Shown piece after piece: positions 10,026-18,850 of a stretch of 64,000 nt of DNA. The position numbers and the translations under genes are program-made. The stretch spans positions 1 to 64,000 of the forward strand of contig NZ_JAHHZO010000012.1 in NCBI RefSeq assembly GCF_018760785.1. The letters are read 5' to 3'. The notes beneath the pieces were generated by a model that was given only the letters and a program-made list of their open reading frames with translations, was not told the origin of the DNA and did not search any database. Each line of letters starts with the position of its first letter. The stretch's first letter is position 1. This stretch comes from Rhizobium sp. CSW-27 (lineage in GTDB: Bacteria > Pseudomonadota > Alphaproteobacteria > Rhizobiales > Rhizobiaceae).

Positions 10026-10822
10026 GCCAGGACCCCGCCATCCGCATCCGCGACCTGACCAAGACGTTTGGCGGCGAAAGACGGCTGTTCGGCCGGCGCA
10101 GCCATGCCGTCGAGGCGCTGCGCGCCGTCAGCCTCGATCTTCGCCGGGGCGAGACGCTGGCGGTGGTCGGCGAAAGCGGATCGGGCAAGAGCACGCTGGC
10201 GCGCATTCTCGTCGGGCTGGAAACGCCGGGAGGCGGCGCGGTGGAGATCGCCGGCGAGGATGCCGCCCGGCTGCGCCGCAAGGGTCCGCGCGCCTTCGGC
10301 AAGACGGTGCAATACGTGTTCCAGGACCCCGTCGCCTCGCTCAACCCGCGCAAGACGATCGGCGAGATCCTGTCGGCGCCGCTCAGGCTTTTGTGCGGCT
10401 ATGACCGGGCGCGGCGCGAGACCCGGCTGCGCGAACTGATGCAGGCCGTCGACATGCCGGAGGCCACGCTTTCGCGCTATCCGCACGAGCTTTCCGGCGG
10501 ACAGGCGCAGCGCATGGCCATTGCCCGCGCGCTTGCCGCCGAGGCCGACATTCTGGTGCTGGACGAACCGGTCAGTGCGCTCGATGTTTCGGTGCAGGCG
10601 CAGGTGCTTCTGCTGCTGCAGCGGCTGAAGCGCGAGCTGAACCTCAGCTATCTGTTCATCAGCCACGACCTTGCCGTGGTCGAAGCCATCGCCGACCGTG
10701 TGGCGGTGATGCATTTCGGCGAGGTGGTGGAGCTGGAGGAGACCCGCACCCTGTTTGCCACACCGGTGCATCCCTATACCGAAGGGCTGCTGGCCAGCGC
10801 CCCACGGCTGAAGCGGGCGTGA
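10022..10822 (+). CDS. peptide-type ABC transporter ATPase, DppF family
   Basis: This 266-residue ABC ATPase has Walker [10 protein letters not shown] (50-58), the Q-loop in QYVFQDPVASLNPRKTI, signature LSGGQAQRM and Walker B ILVLDEPVSALD. The oligopeptide-type tail VHPYTEGLLASAP is present at the C-terminus. It is the second ATPase of the importer and pairs with the ATPase half of the fused protein. Its start overlaps the preceding stop by four bases (ATGA), and it closes the operon. It is shorter than many DppF proteins, which often exceed 300 residues, but all motifs are intact. Confidence 0.92.
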   Translation: MSQDPAIRIRDLTKTFGGERRLFGRRSHAVEALRAVSLDLRRGETLAVVGESGSGKSTLARILVGLETPGGGAVEIAGEDAARLRRKGPRAFGKTVQYVFQDPVASLNPRKTIGEILSAPLRLLCGYDRARRETRLRELMQAVDMPEATLSRYPHELSGGQAQRMAIARALAAEADILVLDEPVSALDVSVQAQVLLLLQRLKRELNLSYLFISHDLAVVEAIADRVAVMHFGEVVELEETRTLFATPVHPYTEGLLASAPRLKRA

Positions 10823-11017
10823 GGGCCGGTGGGACATTTGACGGCGCGAAGCAGCCCGGATGATTACCGCCCCTTGCAAGACCGAATAGGGCCGAATGTC
10901 GCACAGGACGGGAATGTCTGAGCACCGGGCAAGGCGGCCGCCAAACGCTGCCCTTGCGACAGATCCCAGCGAAGGACGTGTCTGTGGCGAGATGGCGCCG
11001 CCCGTCGGCCCGAGCCA

Positions 11018-11626
11018 TCAGGATGTCCGCTCCAGATCCCTGACCATCAGTATCCATTCGCCCTCATCCGACCCCGGAAAGGGGCAGAACTGGCGTCTGG
11101 CCCACTCGGTGAAACCGCATCTTTGATACAGTCGATGGGCTCCGGGGTTGAAGCTTCCAACCATCAGCGTCATTCGAGCCTTGCCGGCCGATCTCGCCAT
11201 GCTTTCGCCTTCCGCCAGCAGGCGCGCGCCAAAGCCCCTGCCCTGGTGTTCGGGATAGATGGCAGCGGCGGAAATATACCATGTTCCCGCCGCCATGTTT
11301 TTCAGCTCGTTCAATGGCTTGACAACCTCGGGAACCACAGGGGCCATGTCAGACGGCTCCGGAATGACATATCCGTTCAGTGCCCCGACCACCTCTCCCT
11401 CATGCTCGGCCACACGCCAGTTGGCAAAATGCGTGAAATGGCCTTCCGCATGACGGATTACATTGCGACCGATCTCGAAAACCGATTGCCCCGGAGCCGC
11501 CATCTGTCCCCACAGAAACGAGGTCAGGCGACGTGTCGCCATGTCGGCGAAAAGAACGAGATGTGCGCAGTCCGCCGGGGTGGCGGACCGCAAGACAATA
11601 GGCGGCAGCGCAGGATGCGAGGGCAT
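11018..11626 (-). CDS. GNAT-family N-acetyltransferase
   Basis: The 202-residue protein has the GNAT fold. The central strand YISAAAIYPEHQGRGFGARL holds the acetyl-CoA pyrophosphate loop QGRGFGA (128-134), and the C-terminal SFNPGAHRLYQRCGF is typical of the last helix-strand. The ATG at 11626 is preferred to the upstream ATG at 11734 because GGAGAAAAC directly precedes it and homology-like sequence begins just after it. Substrate unknown; the gene stands alone. A hairpin with a T-run lies 29 bases upstream in its leader. Confidence 0.8.
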   Translation of the reverse strand: MPSHPALPPIVLRSATPADCAHLVLFADMATRRLTSFLWGQMAAPGQSVFEIGRNVIRHAEGHFTHFANWRVAEHEGEVVGALNGYVIPEPSDMAPVVPEVVKPLNELKNMAAGTWYISAAAIYPEHQGRGFGARLLAEGESMARSAGKARMTLMVGSFNPGAHRLYQRCGFTEWARRQFCPFPGSDEGEWILMVRDLERTS

Positions 11627-11654
11627 GTTTTCTCCAAGGTTCGGCAATGCAGAC

Positions 11655-11686
11655 AAAAAAACCCGCCGACCGAGAGGTGGGCAGGT
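11655..11686 (-). terminator. hairpin plus U7 in the leader of the GNAT gene
   Basis: On the minus strand a GC stem with one mismatch (CCTGCCCACC pairing with GGTCGGCGG, loop TCTC) is followed at once by seven T residues ending at 11655. That is a canonical intrinsic terminator. It sits 29 bases before the GNAT start and over 300 bases after the acyl-CoA ligase stop. It therefore ends either a short upstream transcript or acts as an attenuator. Confidence 0.6.
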
Positions 11687-12004
11687 TGCGACGCTTCCAG
11701 GATGGCAGGGATGACTATCCCTTCGACAACTCACGCCATCGCAGCATCAGCGCACCACGCCGCACAAACGTGCAGCGTCGGCGTCGGAGAATACTTGCGG
11801 AGCCGGAGTCGATGTTCATGGCTGCGAGAATGTTCGAGATCGAAAACCGGGTCAATAGCCTCTTATCGCCTCCCACGCTTTCGCATGGCTGGGTGATTGG
11901 GCCGAAGACCGGCTTTCCCGTCCTTCGCGAGGTCGAAGAACAGCAAGGTCTGTGGTGGCCGGAACGCGCCTCATGCAAGCACACCCGGCCCCACATGTCC
12001 CGCC
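11687..12004. other. gene-poor spacer between acyl-CoA ligase and GNAT gene
   Basis: About 320 bases with no supportable gene. A 34-codon minus-strand frame at 11715-11819 contains four consecutive Arg codons and ends just before the leader hairpin. It has no ribosome site, so a leader peptide is only a possibility. Confidence 0.35.
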
Positions 12005-13588
12005 TCATGCGGCGGAGCGGGCGGTCCAATCTGCGCGCAGCACGTGCTTCAGGGGCTTGCCGCCGGCATTGCGCGGGATGGCGTCCACGAAGATCACATG
12101 CGTCGGGCGCTTGTAGGCGGCCAGCCGCTCGCCGCAATGGGCCTTGATCGCATCCGCATCCAGCGCGGCATCCGGGCGGCGCACGATGAAGGCGGCGCCC
12201 ACCTCGCCCCAGCGGGCATCGGTCACCCCGACGACGGCCACTTCGGCCACCTCCGGATGGCTGAGGATCGCGGCTTCCACTTCGGCGGGGTAGACGTTCT
12301 CGCCGCCGGAAATATACATGTCCTTCAGCCGGTCGGCGATCACGTGGAAGCCGTCCTCGTCGCAGCGCACCATGTCACCGGTGCGGAACCAGCCATCGAC
12401 GAAGGCGGCGGCGGTCTGTTCCGGCTTCTGCCAGTAGCCCGGCGAGACGGAGGGGCCGCGGATCCACAGCTCGCCGACGGCGCCGGTCTCGCAGTCGCGG
12501 CCGGCCTCGTCGCAGATGCGCACCTCGATCAGCGGCGCGGGAAAGCCGACGCTGCCGTGGCGGCGGGCGATCTCGGTCTCGTCGAGCGGCATGTGCATCA
12601 CGGTGCCCGCCTCGCTCATGCCGTAGCCGTTGACCAGCGCCACGCCATCCTTGAGATAGGCATCGACCAGCGGCGGCGGCAGCGGCGCGCCACCGATGAA
12701 GATCGCCTTCAGCCGGGCCATGCGCTCCGGCGAATAGCCCGGCTGGTCGCGCAGGATGGTCGCCATCTGCGGCACGGCGAAGTAATGCGTCACACCGATC
12801 GCATCGTCATTGAGGCAGGCAATGGTGCGCTCCGGCAGGAAGCGGTCGGAAATCACCAGCGTGCCGCCCATCATCAGCGTTGTGCGGGCAATCGCCACAA
12901 GGCCGATGGTGTGGAAGAAGGGCAGGTCGCAGAAGGTCACGGAGCCCGGCACCACCTCGCCCACGAAGGAGAAGTTCACCGCCGAGTAGAAGAGGTTGCG
13001 GCGCGTCAGGATGACGCCCTTCGGCGTGCCCGTGGTGCCGGAGGTATAGAGAAGGATCGCCGGCTTGTCCGGATCTCCCTTCAGGCGCTGCATCGGCGCC
13101 GTTTCGGCAATCGCCGCGTCAAGGCTTGCCGGATCCCCGGCATAGGGAATGATCGAAAGCCCGGGGCGGCCCTCCCGCAGCGTCTCGGCGGCGGCCTGGA
13201 ATTCCGTCTCGTAAACCACCAGTTCCGGTGCGCAATCGGCCACGATGCCGGCAAGCTCGGCAACGCCGAGGCGCCAGTTCAGCGGCACGAAGATGGCGCG
13301 GATGCGCTGGCAGGCAAAGGCCAGCACCAGCAGGTCGACGCTGTTGCGCCCCAGCCCCGCCACGCGAAAGCCCTCCCCGCGCCCGGAAAGGCGCTGGTAG
13401 AGGAAGGCCGCGCAGCGGGCGATGCGGTCATCCAGCTGGCCATAGGTCAGCGTCGTGCCATCGCTGAGCAGGCGGGTGGCAAGGCGCGCGGGCGCCACGC
13501 GGGCCCGGTATCCCACCGGATCCTCGGCCACCAGCGTAAAGGAATTGCCGAGCGCAAAGCCGGCCATATCCACTTCGGTCGTATGCAT
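12005..13588 (-). CDS. acyl-CoA synthetase / aryl-CoA ligase (AMP-forming)
   Basis: This 527-residue ANL-superfamily enzyme activates a carboxylic acid to its CoA thioester via an acyl-adenylate. Visible motifs are the P-loop YTSGTTGTPKGV, the YGMSE adenine motif, the WFRTGD motif and a late GRLKD-like DRLKDMYISGGENVYP. The C-terminal catalytic lysine lies in GGKPLKH. The ATG at 13588 was chosen for its GGAGGAA site eight bases upstream; an ATG at 13618 has none. Divergence from a MarR regulator and the size suggest an aromatic or hydroxycinnamic acid substrate, but fatty acids cannot be excluded. No hydratase or thiolase gene is adjacent. Confidence 0.9.
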   Translation of the reverse strand: MHTTEVDMAGFALGNSFTLVAEDPVGYRARVAPARLATRLLSDGTTLTYGQLDDRIARCAAFLYQRLSGRGEGFRVAGLGRNSVDLLVLAFACQRIRAIFVPLNWRLGVAELAGIVADCAPELVVYETEFQAAAETLREGRPGLSIIPYAGDPASLDAAIAETAPMQRLKGDPDKPAILLYTSGTTGTPKGVILTRRNLFYSAVNFSFVGEVVPGSVTFCDLPFFHTIGLVAIARTTLMMGGTLVISDRFLPERTIACLNDDAIGVTHYFAVPQMATILRDQPGYSPERMARLKAIFIGGAPLPPPLVDAYLKDGVALVNGYGMSEAGTVMHMPLDETEIARRHGSVGFPAPLIEVRICDEAGRDCETGAVGELWIRGPSVSPGYWQKPEQTAAAFVDGWFRTGDMVRCDEDGFHVIADRLKDMYISGGENVYPAEVEAAILSHPEVAEVAVVGVTDARWGEVGAAFIVRRPDAALDADAIKAHCGERLAAYKRPTHVIFVDAIPRNAGGKPLKHVLRADWTARSAA

Positions 13589-13628
13589 GTCTGGGTTCCT
13601 CCGGCTGATCGCCTCCAACGATCAATTA

Positions 13629-13643
13629 GTATGCAATGCATAC
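13629..13643. promoter_or_regulatory. perfect inverted repeat, probable MarR operator
   Basis: GTATGCA-A-TGCATAC is a perfect 7-1-7 palindrome. It lies 41 bases before the acyl-CoA ligase start and within the 182-base gap shared with the divergent marR-type gene. MarR dimers bind such compact palindromes, often in exactly this divergent layout. Assignment to this regulator is inference. Confidence 0.7.
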
Positions 13644-13770
13644 GATTTTACCTGTCCTTTGGCAAGAGCGTCACCCGTGTTAAGCACATCGGCAGCCACT
13701 TTCCCGCCGGCCTTGCCATCGGCACCGTCCGCATGCCTGATAGACGCGGAAATTGATCAGGAACGAATCG

Positions 13771-14253
13771 ATGAATGGCAAGCGACTGCCCCCGGACGCG
13801 GCATCGCAGGGCGACGGGCTGGAGCGCACCTGGCTGAAGAAGCTGGTGGGCTATCACCTGCGCATGGCGCATCTGGCGCTCTACCGCGATTTCGTCGCGG
13901 CCGTCGGCGATTTCGAGCTGACGCAGAAGCAGCTCGCCGCGCTGGAACTGATTGCCACCAATCCCGGCGCATCGCAGGTGGAGATTGCCAATGCGCTCTC
14001 CATGGACCGCGCCACCATGATGGGCATGGTCAAGCGGCTGCTCGGACGCGGGCTGATCGAACGCCGCGCCTCCGAGATCGACCGCCGCCGTCAGGAAATC
14101 CGCCTCTCCGCCATGGGCGAGAAAACGCTTGCCGAGGTGCACGGCATCATCGACCGGCACGAGGAGCGTTTTCTCTCGGTGATCTCGCAGGACGAGCGCG
14201 AGGACCTGATCCGCCTGCTGCGCCGGCTCTACGAGCGCCCCACCGGGGGCTAG
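13771..14253 (+). CDS. MarR-family transcriptional regulator
   Basis: The 160-residue winged-helix protein carries the MarR core: LTQKQLAALELIATNPGASQ (helices before the HTH), recognition helix region LSMDRATMMGMVKRL, and the wing RRASEIDRRRQEIRLSAMG with its DRR motif. The ATG at 13771 has AGGA eight bases upstream and is preferred to a TTG at 13753. It probably represses the divergent acyl-CoA ligase through the palindrome at 13629-13643, with the acid or its CoA ester as likely inducer, as in CouR/FerC-like systems. Confidence 0.88.
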   Translation: MNGKRLPPDAASQGDGLERTWLKKLVGYHLRMAHLALYRDFVAAVGDFELTQKQLAALELIATNPGASQVEIANALSMDRATMMGMVKRLLGRGLIERRASEIDRRRQEIRLSAMGEKTLAEVHGIIDRHEERFLSVISQDEREDLIRLLRRLYERPTGG

Positions 14254-14304
14254 CAGAGCGCGGGCGGCCGGTTCGGGTTGAGCCGATAGTATCCCCGGAA
14301 AACC

Positions 14305-15159
14305 TCAGATCGCCGAGGCCAGACGATCCTCGATATAGATATCCAAGAGGCGCCTGGAGACCTGCCCCGGCCGGCCCTCTCCGACAGGCCGGCCATCGAT
14401 CGAGACCACCGGCATCACGAAGGCGGAAGCCGAGGTGATGAAGGCCTCGGCGGCATCCTGCGCCTCCTGCACCGAAAAGGCGCGCTCCTCGACCGGCACC
14501 CCGGCACGTGCCGCCAGATCCAGCACGGAACCGCGGGTGATGCCGTGCAGCAGCGCGTTCGACAGCGGCCGCGTCACCAGCACGCCCTCCTTCGTCACGA
14601 TATGCGCATTGGCGGAGCTTGCCTCCGTCACCAGCCCGTCCTCCACCAGGAACACGTCGTCGGCGCCCGCCTTCTTCGCCTCCATCTTGGCAAGCGAGGA
14701 ATAGAGGAGCTGCACCGTCTTGACCTGCCGGTTGACCCAGCGCCCCTCCGGCCAGGTGATGACGGAAATGCCGGTCTGCCATTTCGGATTGCCGAGCACG
14801 GCCTTGGCCTGGGTGAACATCACCAGCGTCGGCGCAAGATCGCCGGAAAACACGAAGTCGCGATCTTCCGCACCGCGCGAGACCTGCAGGTAGATCAGGC
14901 CCTCGGCAAGGCCGTTGCGCGCCACGATCTCGCGATGCAGCGCCAGAAGCGCCTCGTCGGAAACGGGCTGCGGAATGCCAAGGGCCGAAAGCGACCGCTT
15001 CAGCCGCGCCGCATGGCCGGCATATTCGATCAGCTTGCCGCCGATCACCGCCGTCACCTCATAGATGGCGTCGGCAAACAGGAAACCGCGATCGAAGACG
15101 GAGACCTTCGCTTCGGTTTCCTCCAGCCAGGCGCCGTTCAGATAGACAATGCGGGACAT
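14305..15159 (-). CDS. D-amino-acid transaminase (class IV PLP aminotransferase)
   Basis: This 284-residue fold-type IV PLP enzyme begins with the family hallmark VFDRGFLFADAIYEV (21-35). It has the catalytic lysine at K147 in RQVKTVQLLYSS, and LVEDGLVTEASSANAHIV and GITRGSVLDLA as cofactor-phosphate contacts. The pattern (YEV, SRGAEDR) fits D-alanine/D-amino acid transaminase better than branched-chain transaminase or aminodeoxychorismate lyase. It would interconvert D-amino acids and 2-oxo acids in the cytoplasm. GGAGG sits seven bases before the ATG. The adjacent divergent gene encodes a 2-hydroxyacid reductase, which could handle oxo-acid products. Confidence 0.85.
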   Translation of the reverse strand: MSRIVYLNGAWLEETEAKVSVFDRGFLFADAIYEVTAVIGGKLIEYAGHAARLKRSLSALGIPQPVSDEALLALHREIVARNGLAEGLIYLQVSRGAEDRDFVFSGDLAPTLVMFTQAKAVLGNPKWQTGISVITWPEGRWVNRQVKTVQLLYSSLAKMEAKKAGADDVFLVEDGLVTEASSANAHIVTKEGVLVTRPLSNALLHGITRGSVLDLAARAGVPVEERAFSVQEAQDAAEAFITSASAFVMPVVSIDGRPVGEGRPGQVSRRLLDIYIEDRLASAI

Positions 15160-15320
15160 TCAGGCCTCCATTCGAATCCGCTGCGTGCTCCCCGGGTTAT
15201 GGTCCCGCCGGCGCCGTCCGTCAAACGGGTATGCGGCCGGCAAAGACCCGCGCTTCGGACTTGACGCTGGCGGGACCCGGACGCACAAGGCGGACACGCC
15301 CTCATCCGGAGATTCTGGCC

Positions 15321-16265
15321 ATGCTGCCGCCGATTGCCTTCGTCACCCGCCTTTCAACCGAGGAGGAACAGAACTGGCTGGAGGTGCTGCGGCGGGCAAT
15401 GCCGGAGGAGCGCATCCTGCCCTTCCGCGAGCTGATGCCGGAGGAACGGCGGCTGGCGGAGATCGCCATCGTCGCCAATCCCGATCCGGCCGATGTCGCG
15501 GCCCTGCCCGGCCTCTCCTTCATCCACAGCCTGTGGGCCGGCGTCGAGCGGCTGGTGATGGAACTCGGCGTCACCGCGCCGCCCATCGTGCGCCTCGTCG
15601 ATCCGGAGCTGTCGCGGGTGATGGCGGAAGCGGTGCTGGCCTGGACATTCTACCTGCAGCGCGACATGCCGGCCTACCGGGCGGCGCAGGGCGACCGCCG
15701 CTGGGCGCCGCGCGACTATCGCCATCCCGCCGAAGTCAGCGTCGGCCTTCTCGGGCTCGGCGCGCTCGGCAGCCGCAGTGCCGCGCGGCTGACCGAGGCA
15801 GGCTTCCGCGTCGAGGGCTGGAGCCGCACGCCGAAGGACATGCCGGAGATCGCCACCCATCATGGCGAGGCCGGACTCGACACGCTGCTTTCCGCCAGCG
15901 ACATCGTGGTCTGCCTGCTGCCGCTGACGGCCGAGACGCGCGGCCTCCTCAACGCCGAACGGCTGGCGCGCATGCCGCAGGGCGCCGCGCTCATCAATTT
16001 CGCGCGCGGCGCGGTGGTGGTGGCGCACGACCTGATCGCCGCGCTCGACCGCGGCCATCTGGACCATGCGGTGCTCGACGTATTCGAGGTGGAGCCGCTG
16101 CCGGAGGCGTCTCCCTTCTGGTCGCATCCCAAGGTCACCGTGCTGCCGCACATTTCCGCCCCGACCACGCCGGCCACGGCGGCGCGGATCGTGGCCGGCA
16201 ACATCGCCACCTGGCGGCGCAACGGTGCGCTGCCGGCCACCGTGGATCGCAGCCGCGGCTATTGA
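15321..16265 (+). CDS. ghrA: glyoxylate/hydroxypyruvate reductase A (D-2-hydroxyacid dehydrogenase)
   Basis: The 314-residue protein belongs to the D-isomer 2-hydroxyacid dehydrogenases. The NAD(P) Rossmann motif is GLLGLGALGSRSA in the middle of the chain. The catalytic Arg is in INFARGAVV, the Glu in VFEVEPLPEASPFW and the His in LPHISAPTTP. The short N-terminal domain and SLWAGVERLV segment match the GhrA (YcdW) subgroup, which reduces glyoxylate and hydroxypyruvate. The ATG at 15321 with GGAG ten bases upstream was chosen over a start at 15231. It is divergent from the aminotransferase gene. Confidence 0.88.
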   Translation: MLPPIAFVTRLSTEEEQNWLEVLRRAMPEERILPFRELMPEERRLAEIAIVANPDPADVAALPGLSFIHSLWAGVERLVMELGVTAPPIVRLVDPELSRVMAEAVLAWTFYLQRDMPAYRAAQGDRRWAPRDYRHPAEVSVGLLGLGALGSRSAARLTEAGFRVEGWSRTPKDMPEIATHHGEAGLDTLLSASDIVVCLLPLTAETRGLLNAERLARMPQGAALINFARGAVVVAHDLIAALDRGHLDHAVLDVFEVEPLPEASPFWSHPKVTVLPHISAPTTPATAARIVAGNIATWRRNGALPATVDRSRGY

Positions 16266-16418
16266 GGCCGCAACGCGCCGCCGCGGCCAAAACCCGCCGT
16301 TGCCAAGCGCGCGGCTTGTAAGGCATGATCCGGCCGGATGGCGATCACGTCCGGCACTTGCGGCCGCCCGTGCCTTGCCGCGATCATGGCCGGGCGCACG
16401 CCCCTGGAACCCAAGTAG

Positions 16419-18758
16419 ATGACGCCATTGCGTTTTTCCCTCGCCCTCTGCCGCCTGACGGTGACGCTTTTCCTTGCCTGCCTGCTGTTCGAAACCGCCA
16501 CCGGCCGAATGGCGCGGGCCGAGGAGGCGCAGGTGATCATCCGCGTGCTGCCGGGCCAGAGCGAGGCGGATATCGAGGCGGCGGTGAAGGCCGCCGGCAA
16601 CCGGCCGGTGCAGCTGGAATTTGCCGCACCGGCCGGCGTCGAGGCAATGCCGGCCGCCGCGCAGCACCCGGCGAGCACAGCCGCAACGGCACCGGCCGCC
16701 ACCCCCGCTGCATCCCCCGCCCCCGCGGCGGCGCCAGCTGCGGCGGGCGCGAAAAATGCTGCGGCGCCGCCTGCCGGCGCGCCGGCAGCCGCAGCGGCTG
16801 CGGCAACGGATGCGCGCGGCGCACCGGTCGTGGCGATGAACGACATGTGGATGGTGGCCGATGTCTGGGATGCGCTTGCCCAGGGCACGCAGCGCTCCAT
16901 CGACGGGCTGGCCGGCCTGCCGGCCGCCTTCCGCTCCAGCTGGCAGACCCTGCAGGGCGATGATCACGGCCCCGTCGATGCGGTGGTCTCGGCGCTGATT
17001 GCCGCAGGGATCGGGCTTGCGCTTGCCTTCGTGCTGCACCGGGCGCTCGCCATGCTGGTGCTGCCGCATGTGGCCGCAAAGCCGGCCTGGCGGGGCATCA
17101 CCTGGCTGCTGTTCGATGCGGTCGGCGTCATCGTCTATCTGTCCGTCGCCCATGCGGTGCTGCGCCAGCTTCTTACGCGCGGCATGTTCTCCCATCAGGT
17201 GGCCATGGCGCTGGTCTCCTCGGTTGCCGGCGTGATGATCTACATGGCGATCGGCCGGCTGGCCTTCCGCCCGCCCTTTCCCGGCCACCGGCCGCTGATC
17301 CCGATTGCCCGGCCGAATTGGCATTTCGCCATGCTGGCCATCTACGGCGCGCTCAACGCCTTCATCGGCAACAGCGTGCGGCTGGCCGACATCCGCATGC
17401 TGGAGCCGGCCGCGGCCGACAGCTGGCTGTTCCTCTCCAGCACGGTGCTGACCATCTTCAAGCTGTGGTGGTTCATCGCCGGCCGGCAGGATATCGCCCG
17501 CGTCTTCGCCGGGCAGGATGCCGGCCAGTTCCGCCGCGCCGTCGGCACGGCGCTAGCCGATTTCTACATCGTCTCGGCGGTGATCATCTGGCTGGCCGGG
17601 CTGCTGGTGGCCGGCACGGCGCAGAACACGGTCTGGGCGCGCGCCGCCGGCATCACCCAGTTCCTGATCGTCATGATCCCGATCCTCGATCTTGCCATCG
17701 TCTCGCTGCTCGGCCATTTCGCCCGCAAGCGCGAGGCGGCAAGCGGGCCCGGGCTTCCCTCGGTGATCCTTTGGAGCCTGCGGACGCCGTTTGCCGGTGC
17801 CGTCTGGCTGACCGGCCTGCATCTCATCGTCGACATGTGGCAGCCGCTGATGATGGGGGCCTCCACCCTCGTCACCGGATGGCTGCTGTGGCTGGAACGG
17901 ATCAGCCTTGCCCTCATCGTCAGCTGGAGCCTGTGCAGCTTCCTGATGCGCTATTTCGAGGCGATCGCTCCAAGCGCTGCCGTCATCATGCCCGGCATGG
18001 AGGACGAGGGACACAAGCGCGAGACGAGCCGGCTGACGACCGTGCTGCCGGTGGTGCGCAACCTCATCCTCGGCGCGGTGATCGCCATTGCCGGCCTGGT
18101 GGTGGTCTCGTCCGCCGGCATCGATGTCGCGCCGCTGCTCGCCGGCTTCGGCGTGCTGGGCCTGGCGCTGTCCTTCGGCTCGCAGACGCTGGTGAAGGAC
18201 GTGGTGTCCGGCATCTTCTTCCTCGCCGAGGATGCCTTCCGCATCGGCGAGTACATCGATACCGGCAAGCTGATGGGCACCGTGGAGCAGATCTCGTTGC
18301 GTTCGCTCCGGCTTCGCCACCACAACGGCCCGATCCACACCATTCCCTTCGGCCAGATCAGTTCCGTCACCAATTACAGCCGCGACTGGGGCACCACCAA
18401 GTTCAACCTGCGCTTCGACCGCGATGCCGATGTGGAGGTGATCCGCAAGACCGCCAAGAAGGTGGGCCAGTCGCTGCTGGAGCATCCGGAATTCGGCGAG
18501 GACTTCCTGGTGCCGGTCAAGATGCAGGGCATCTTCGACGTCAACGAGACCTCGATGGTGATCCGCTTCAAGTTCACCGCAAGGCCGGGCAAGCCGAGCC
18601 TGATCAAGCGCGAGGCGATGAAGCGCCTGCTCGCCGCCTTCAAGGATGCCGGCGTGCCGCTGGCCTCCAATGCGGTGGTGGTGCGCTCCGGCAGCGGCGG
18701 CCTTCAGGATGGCGGGGCGGCCGCGACCGTGGTGCCGCTTGCAGCACATCAGGGGTGA
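16419..18758 (+). CDS. large mechanosensitive channel of the MscS family
   Basis: This 779-residue membrane protein starts with a signal peptide (cleaved near ARAEE). A periplasmic region follows whose residues about 65-135 are almost entirely Ala/Pro/Gly. After it come about ten membrane helices, then the MscS core. The pore helix and conserved loop are clear: LLAGFGVLGLALSFGSQTLV, then DVVSGIFFLAEDAFRIGEYI. The beta domain and C-terminal alpha/beta domain complete it (about 545-760). Such large MscS proteins open under membrane tension during hypo-osmotic shock. Expression may be autonomous: it has its own leader and no close partner. Confidence 0.9.
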   Translation: MTPLRFSLALCRLTVTLFLACLLFETATGRMARAEEAQVIIRVLPGQSEADIEAAVKAAGNRPVQLEFAAPAGVEAMPAAAQHPASTAATAPAATPAASPAPAAAPAAAGAKNAAAPPAGAPAAAAAAATDARGAPVVAMNDMWMVADVWDALAQGTQRSIDGLAGLPAAFRSSWQTLQGDDHGPVDAVVSALIAAGIGLALAFVLHRALAMLVLPHVAAKPAWRGITWLLFDAVGVIVYLSVAHAVLRQLLTRGMFSHQVAMALVSSVAGVMIYMAIGRLAFRPPFPGHRPLIPIARPNWHFAMLAIYGALNAFIGNSVRLADIRMLEPAAADSWLFLSSTVLTIFKLWWFIAGRQDIARVFAGQDAGQFRRAVGTALADFYIVSAVIIWLAGLLVAGTAQNTVWARAAGITQFLIVMIPILDLAIVSLLGHFARKREAASGPGLPSVILWSLRTPFAGAVWLTGLHLIVDMWQPLMMGASTLVTGWLLWLERISLALIVSWSLCSFLMRYFEAIAPSAAVIMPGMEDEGHKRETSRLTTVLPVVRNLILGAVIAIAGLVVVSSAGIDVAPLLAGFGVLGLALSFGSQTLVKDVVSGIFFLAEDAFRIGEYIDTGKLMGTVEQISLRSLRLRHHNGPIHTIPFGQISSVTNYSRDWGTTKFNLRFDRDADVEVIRKTAKKVGQSLLEHPEFGEDFLVPVKMQGIFDVNETSMVIRFKFTARPGKPSLIKREAMKRLLAAFKDAGVPLASNAVVVRSGSGGLQDGGAAATVVPLAAHQG

Positions 18759-18850
18759 GCAAGCCGGCAATCGGCCGAAAAAGGGCTTTCGCCCGGTCAG
18801 GCGGGCGGTCTATCGTGGCGGTTCCCGCATAATCTCGACCGGATACCCCC

